Made by a program: the position numbers and the translations under genes
Origin: Bacteroidetes bacterium GWA2_31_9b
GTDB taxonomy: Bacteria > Bacteroidota > Bacteroidia > Bacteroidales > UBA12077
Direction: 5' to 3'
NCBI GenBank assembly: GCA_001769005.1
Contig: MENE01000179.1
Location: 22,820 to 31,665 of the forward strand
Length of the DNA stretch: 8,846 nt
In this document: positions 4,658 through 8,846 of the stretch, one piece after another
Layout: each line of letters starts with the position of its first letter
Position numbering within the stretch: the first letter of the stretch is position 1
Notes under the pieces: model-generated
What the model was told of the DNA's origin: nothing
Databases searched by the model: none
What the model saw: only the letters and a program-made list of their open reading frames with translations

Positions 4658-6823
4658 ATGAAAAAAAAATGGTTAAACTTTGTTTTTGCTCTAGTTTTAC
4701 TTTCTGGGGTAAACAATAGTATCAATGCTCAAACAACAGCAGATACTCTTTCAATCGATGACTATTATAGTATGTCTATTGAAGAACTAATGAATATTGA
4801 CGTTGTTTCTGCTTCTAAAGTAAAACAGAAACAATCAGATGCTCCAAATATTATTACTGTAGTTCCACAAAATAAAATTAATCAGTATGGTTGGTTAAGT
4901 ATAAATGATATTTTATACTCACAACCGGGGTTTCAACCATCTTACGACTATGAAAGAAGAACTGTTGGATTTCGTGGAATGTCTGAAGGATGGAATAATA
5001 ATCATTACTTAATGCTTGTTGATGGAATTCCATTTAACGATAATTTATACGGAACAGCTTATACCTGGGAAATAACCCCATTAATTTTTACAAACTCAAT
5101 GGAGATAATTAGAGGAGCCGGTGGTGCTTTATATGGTACGAGTGCAATGAATGGTGTAATAACTTTAAATACAAGCAATGCAGAAAATTTTGATGATTTT
5201 GGCATTGCACGTTTTCGAGTTGAAACCAACAACAGCCAGGTTTATGATTTTGCAGTTGGCAACGAAGGTGATAATTTTGGTTTGGTTTTAGCATTTAATC
5301 ATTATGAAACTGCAGGTAATGAATATAATTCTTATGATGCATCAGGAAGGGAAGATGCATTTGGTAACCTTATAAAATATAAAACTTTTGATCAAAGAAG
5401 TAGTTCCTATTTATTTGCTAAAGTTTATGGAAAAGGTAAATTGGAAGGTTTATCTTTCCAATATCATGAACAACAATGGGATTTTAAAACAGGTCATGGT
5501 TGGTTATTCACAATTCCTGATGAACCTGAAAATATGAAAGAATATCGTCGAATATTCGCGCTTAAATATGCAACCCATAAAGATAAAATATTTAATTGGG
5601 AGGCTGCCGCCAAATACCAGAAACATGGTGTTGATTGGGATATGCGTTACCAATATGATGGTCAAGGAGATAATTTTTTCCCACATGGATTAAATGAATA
5701 TTTAAGAACAGATGGTGAAGATATTTGGGCACGATTGCAAGGAGAGTTTAATTTAAAAAACCATATAATTATTGCAGGCGTTGAAGGAGATATTTTTTTA
5801 TATAACGGTGATGAAGCACATAATGCTAATTACGATATGAATACATGGTTAATAAATCCTGATACTTTTAATGTAACCTATTCTTTAGATCCTTGGTTTG
5901 AATATGTAGATGACAAACCGGTTAAAAATATAGCAGTTTATGCTCAATATATGTCTCCAAAGTTTTTCGATAAGTTACAAATAACTTTAAGCGGTCGTTA
6001 CGATCAAATGTTTTTCGAATATGATAGCGATTTAGAGAATAATACTGAAGCACTAAAAAACAAAAACTTCAGTATGTTTACTCCAAGAATTGCTACAGTT
6101 TATAATTTAAACGAAGATATTACAGTAAAAGCAATATTTGGTAAGGCATTTAGAACTCCTGCTCCTACTGAAATGTTTGGTTCAAATACATATACTTTGG
6201 CATCTAATATAGAACAATTAGAACCTGAAGAATCTACTAATTTTGATTTAGGTTTTGATTGGAAAGTAAATGATAATATTAATTTCAGATTAAATGGCTT
6301 TTGGGTTAATTTCGAAAACATAATTGCATATAGCATCGCAAATTATAATTTAAGTACAAATATATTTTCACAGGAAACAGCAGGTTTCGAAACTGAGTTT
6401 CAAGTTGCATTTGGAGATTTTTCAGGATTTGCGAATTTAACGTATGCAACTCGTTTAGACGAAACAATTGCAGACAGTACAATAACTGAAAGTAAAGATA
6501 AAGTTACCTGGGCACCACCAATTACTGCAAATATTGGATTACTCTATAATCATAAAAATTTTTACACGTCTTTATTATTTCATTATCAGGGAGAAGTTGA
6601 AAGAAGAAATTTAGAAAATGATATTCATAGATCTAAAACTGTTGAAGCATGGATAAATATCGACCTTAAATTTGCTTATAAAATCACTCAAAAAATTGAA
6701 TTTGGTTTAACTATTAAGAATTTAACCGATTCAGAAAGATTCATTATTAAAAATTATGCATACCCATTTGATTATCGTTTAGAAGAAAGATCAATATTGT
6801 TCGATTTATTATTTAGATTCTAA
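4658..6823 (+). CDS. TonB-dependent outer-membrane receptor
   Basis: Outer-membrane beta-barrel receptor of 721 residues. The start is ATG 4658, which gives MKKKWLNFVFALVLLSG, a signal peptide cleaved near NAQ (23-25). The mature N-terminus has a possible weak TonB box (DTLSI, 29-33) and then SMSIEELMNIDVVSASK, a wording typical of TonB receptors that lack a carboxypeptidase-like extension. The plug runs from about 60 to 170: DAPNIITVV, FRGMSEG, LMLVDGIPFNDN and EIIRGAGGALYGTSAMNGVI. The barrel includes FGKAFRTPAPTEMFG and ends in RSILFDLLFRF, a terminal-Phe strand as outer-membrane assembly requires. There is no SusD partner, so this is not a SusC-type glycan importer. The substrate is not evident. 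The gene has its own promoter and terminator and follows a YfiR-like gene, which suggests sensing as well as uptake. Confidence 0.93.
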   Translation: MKKKWLNFVFALVLLSGVNNSINAQTTADTLSIDDYYSMSIEELMNIDVVSASKVKQKQSDAPNIITVVPQNKINQYGWLSINDILYSQPGFQPSYDYERRTVGFRGMSEGWNNNHYLMLVDGIPFNDNLYGTAYTWEITPLIFTNSMEIIRGAGGALYGTSAMNGVITLNTSNAENFDDFGIARFRVETNNSQVYDFAVGNEGDNFGLVLAFNHYETAGNEYNSYDASGREDAFGNLIKYKTFDQRSSSYLFAKVYGKGKLEGLSFQYHEQQWDFKTGHGWLFTIPDEPENMKEYRRIFALKYATHKDKIFNWEAAAKYQKHGVDWDMRYQYDGQGDNFFPHGLNEYLRTDGEDIWARLQGEFNLKNHIIIAGVEGDIFLYNGDEAHNANYDMNTWLINPDTFNVTYSLDPWFEYVDDKPVKNIAVYAQYMSPKFFDKLQITLSGRYDQMFFEYDSDLENNTEALKNKNFSMFTPRIATVYNLNEDITVKAIFGKAFRTPAPTEMFGSNTYTLASNIEQLEPEESTNFDLGFDWKVNDNINFRLNGFWVNFENIIAYSIANYNLSTNIFSQETAGFETEFQVAFGDFSGFANLTYATRLDETIADSTITESKDKVTWAPPITANIGLLYNHKNFYTSLLFHYQGEVERRNLENDIHRSKTVEAWINIDLKFAYKITQKIEFGLTIKNLTDSERFIIKNYAYPFDYRLEERSILFDLLFRF

Positions 6824-6846
6824 TATTTTACTATTTACAACCAATT

Positions 6847-6884
6847 ATAGGCTATAAGCATTTTTGCTTATAGCCTATTTTTTT
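6847..6884 (+). terminator. Strong rho-independent terminator of the receptor gene
   Basis: ATAGGCTATAAGCA (6847-6860) and TGCTTATAGCCTAT (6865-6878) form a perfect 14-bp stem with a TTTT loop. A T tract follows to 6884. It lies 24 bp after the receptor stop codon and is the clearest terminator in the window. Confidence 0.92.
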
Positions 6885-7004
6885 GAAAAACACCTATAAT
6901 TTGTAAAAAGGATTTAGTCTATTTTACGTAAGACTTGTAGTTTTTAATGTGTTATTACACCAGTAAAGATTTGGAATTACAAATTAATGAATCAAGTAAT
7001 ACAT

Positions 7005-7031
7005 AAAAAAACCAGTGAACATCACTGGTTT
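7005..7031 (-). terminator. Rho-independent terminator of the minus-strand GAF gene
   Basis: Read on the minus strand, AAACCAGTGA (7031-7022), a TGT loop and TCACTGGTTT (7018-7009) form a perfect 10-bp stem. A T tract follows, given by the A run at 7005-7010. It lies 50 bp past the stop of the GAF gene. Together with 6847-6884 it insulates two convergent transcription units. Confidence 0.85.
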
Positions 7032-7080
7032 AAAATCTGCCAACCTATTTTAGGACTATAATACACATATAATTATATAC

Positions 7081-8846
7081 TTATTCATCACCAATTTCTT
7101 TATCATCTTTTGATATATGAGTTTCTTCGTCGTCATCTTCATCTAATGCAGAAACCAAATCTCCCGATAATGAACCACCAAGTTTTTTAACAAATGATTC
7201 CTGTTGTTTTTTTAACTTTTCATATTCAGAAACCTTTCTTTCAAGATCTGCTTCACGTCGAGCCGATTCTTCTTGTGTCGCCTGTAATTCTTCCATATTC
7301 TGGCGCATTTCTTCTTCCTGTGCTTTCATTTCTTCAGCCTGCTGACGTGTGGTTTCTAGAAGTTGAGCAGTACGAATATTAATTTTTACTGATGATAATG
7401 TTGCAGCAATATTTTCGCCAATTTTTTCAACAAATTCAATCTGATATTTTTCAAATTCTTTAAACGATGCCATTTCAATAACACCATAAACATCATCATT
7501 AATTTTTAAAGGAACAATGAGTAAGCTCCTTGGATTTTCATCACCTAAACCTGAAGTAATTGTAACATATTTATCTGGAATATCTGTCATATAAATAGTT
7601 TCAGCTTCCTGAACCGACCTACCTATAAGTCCAACACCCATTTCGATTCGTTTTTCAAGGAATTTTTTACGACTATAAGCATAAGCACCACTCAACTCAA
7701 TGTGTTTATCGTGTCGTTCATCATCATTAATTAAAAACAAACCTCCCTGATTGGCATCGCAGTATTTAACAAGATTGCTTATAATTTCGTAATTAAGTTT
7801 ATCAATATTGTCGTTATTCTGACGTAAAATCTCACTGAATTTTGCTATTCCGTGTGAAGCCCAGTTGCGTTGTGAATCTTCTTTTTTTCGTCGTTCATCT
7901 TCCTCGTCGGCATGTTTAAGATTCATTCGCATTGTAAGCAAACCATTACCTAAATCATCCTCGTCACTCAAAGGAACAAACTGACTTTCAAAATTTCCTT
8001 TTCCAATTTCGAGCGCAAATTCTGTTGTTTCTTTTAACCCACGAATTAACTCGTTAAGTTCAGCTGCCATATCCCCAATTTCGTCGTGCGACTCTTTTAA
8101 TCGTTGTTTTGGCATAATTCCTTTTGCCATTAATGCTAAACGTTCTCTGAATGATTTTATTGGTTTTATTATTTGGTTTGCAAGATACAAAGCAGAAATT
8201 ATTGCAAGAATTATAAGAAAAACACCAGTGATATATATATAATTTTCAAGCTTGATGAATGATTGATCCATGTTTTTTCTTTCTTCCTTTACTTTTGATT
8301 GTAATCTGGAAGTAAGTGTATTTAATCGTTCAACAATATTATCACTTAAAATAATAATATCACCACCTTCTTCAACCGATGGATAAATATCAAACATCAT
8401 CATATAGCTATCTTCATAACTTTCTAATGAGTTGAGTTTGTCCATTATAGCCTGATGCATAGGGAATAAAGTGTCTCGAATTGCAATATGTATATCGTTA
8501 AAACACTTTTGTTCCTCTGGTGTCCATTTATTTATTAAATCCGATAAATTATTATGTGTTTCAGGATACAGCTTTTTATGTAGCTCCTGAAGTTTTAATT
8601 TATCAGGGGTATCTTGTTTTTTATCAATATAGACCCAGTTTTTAATAAGCATTTTTGAACTTACAATCATATTGGAAAGATTGCCAAGCGTTTCTGCTGA
8701 TGGTGAATAAACATTAGAAATTTCTTTATTATTTTTAATGCTTTTCTGAAGTGTATTATTTATAAAAAAGCTATTGGCAAATATGGCTAAGGTTATAATC
8801 CCAAAGCTAAATATTAATCGTCTGGCAATAGTAAATCTAAATTTCA
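7081..8846 (-). CDS. Membrane sensor with HAMP, GAF and coiled coil; start codon at the window edge
   Basis: The frame is open from the stop at 7081-7083 to the window end. The last two bases, CA, read as TG of a start codon whose first base lies outside, followed by KFRFTIARRLIFSFG. The protein is then 588 residues. An internal ATG at 8670 would delete TM1 and is rejected. Layout (Met as 1): TM1 about 10-28, helical periplasmic domain about 30-200, TM2 about 202-224, HAMP about 225-275, a second HAMP-like stretch about 265-315, the linker RNWASHGIAKFSEILR (328-343), GAF about 344-489, a charged coiled coil about 490-555, and an acidic tail. The GAF part (NQGGLFLIND, GVGLIGRSVQ, VPLKINDDVYGVIEMASF) resembles a common Bacteroidota regulatory GAF family. 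No kinase, phosphatase, cyclase, EAL or MCP output follows. The N-terminal 146 residues align without gaps with the MCP at 2246-3781. Confidence 0.9.
   Translation of the reverse strand, partial: KFRFTIARRLIFSFGIITLAIFANSFFINNTLQKSIKNNKEISNVYSPSAETLGNLSNMIVSSKMLIKNWVYIDKKQDTPDKLKLQELHKKLYPETHNNLSDLINKWTPEEQKCFNDIHIAIRDTLFPMHQAIMDKLNSLESYEDSYMMMFDIYPSVEEGGDIIILSDNIVERLNTLTSRLQSKVKEERKNMDQSFIKLENYIYITGVFLIILAIISALYLANQIIKPIKSFRERLALMAKGIMPKQRLKESHDEIGDMAAELNELIRGLKETTEFALEIGKGNFESQFVPLSDEDDLGNGLLTMRMNLKHADEEDERRKKEDSQRNWASHGIAKFSEILRQNNDNIDKLNYEIISNLVKYCDANQGGLFLINDDERHDKHIELSGAYAYSRKKFLEKRIEMGVGLIGRSVQEAETIYMTDIPDKYVTITSGLGDENPRSLLIVPLKINDDVYGVIEMASFKEFEKYQIEFVEKIGENIAATLSSVKINIRTAQLLETTRQQAEEMKAQEEEMRQNMEELQATQEESARREADLERKVSEYEKLKKQQESFVKKLGGSLSGDLVSALDEDDDEETHISKDDKEIGDE

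Noticed and set aside
5109..6336. Three minus-strand frames of 60-78 codons inside the receptor gene
   Set aside because: They are antisense to conserved receptor sequence, have no recognisable product and no start context.
4658..6823. SusC-type glycan importer
   Set aside because: There is no carboxypeptidase-like N-terminal domain, the length is well below SusC size and no SusD gene follows.
7194..7382. 62-codon plus-strand frame opposite the GAF protein coiled coil
   Set aside because: Antisense shadow of heptad-repeat codons; no independent support.
8668..8670. ATG (minus strand) as start of the GAF protein
   Set aside because: Starting here removes TM1 and the first 59 residues, which align with the MCP residue for residue.

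Overview
The window is AT-rich DNA that looks like Bacteroidota. The evidence is a LytS-type kinase with a LytTR regulator, genes with no clear Shine-Dalgarno sequence, one promoter of the Bacteroidetes TTG/TAnnTTTG type, and a GAF regulator with coiled-coil wording (EEEMRQNMEELQATQEE) that is common in this phylum. A placement near Bacteroidales/Marinilabiliales is plausible, but no marker gene in the window settles it.

Layout. (1) Positions 1-1632 hold a two-component system: a LytS-type sensor kinase whose 5' end lies outside the window, overlapping by 53 bp a LytTR response regulator. (2) Positions 1633-2245 are a 613-bp non-coding gap. It contains a roughly 170-bp element with 16-bp terminal inverted repeats (MITE-like, 1701-1870) and then AT-rich DNA with three short perfect palindromes. 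(3) Positions 2246-6823 hold three genes on the plus strand: a transmembrane chemoreceptor (MCP), a small secreted YfiR-like (DUF4154) periplasmic protein and a TonB-dependent outer-membrane receptor. The last has its own promoter. (4) Positions 6824-7080 are a convergent intergenic region with one good terminator for each strand. (5) Positions 7081-8846 on the minus strand encode a sensor-TM-HAMP-GAF-coiled-coil protein. Its frame stays open to the last base, and its start codon almost certainly falls one base past the window edge.

How the genes may work together. The MCP and the minus-strand GAF protein share the same N-terminal membrane and periplasmic region. It aligns without a gap from residue 1 to about residue 146 and carries the motifs LIKNWV, DTLFPxHQ, LNSxESYxD and EGG. 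Between them lie a YfiR-like protein, whose characterised relative binds the periplasmic domain of an inner-membrane signalling protein, and a TonB-dependent receptor. The best hypothesis for an undescribed system is a trans-envelope sensor. The outer-membrane receptor would report, through the YfiR-like protein, to one or two inner-membrane transducers carrying a shared, apparently unnamed periplasmic domain. One output would be the chemotaxis array and the other an unknown GAF/coiled-coil output. The partnership is inferred from gene order and family knowledge. Only the domain sharing is directly visible.
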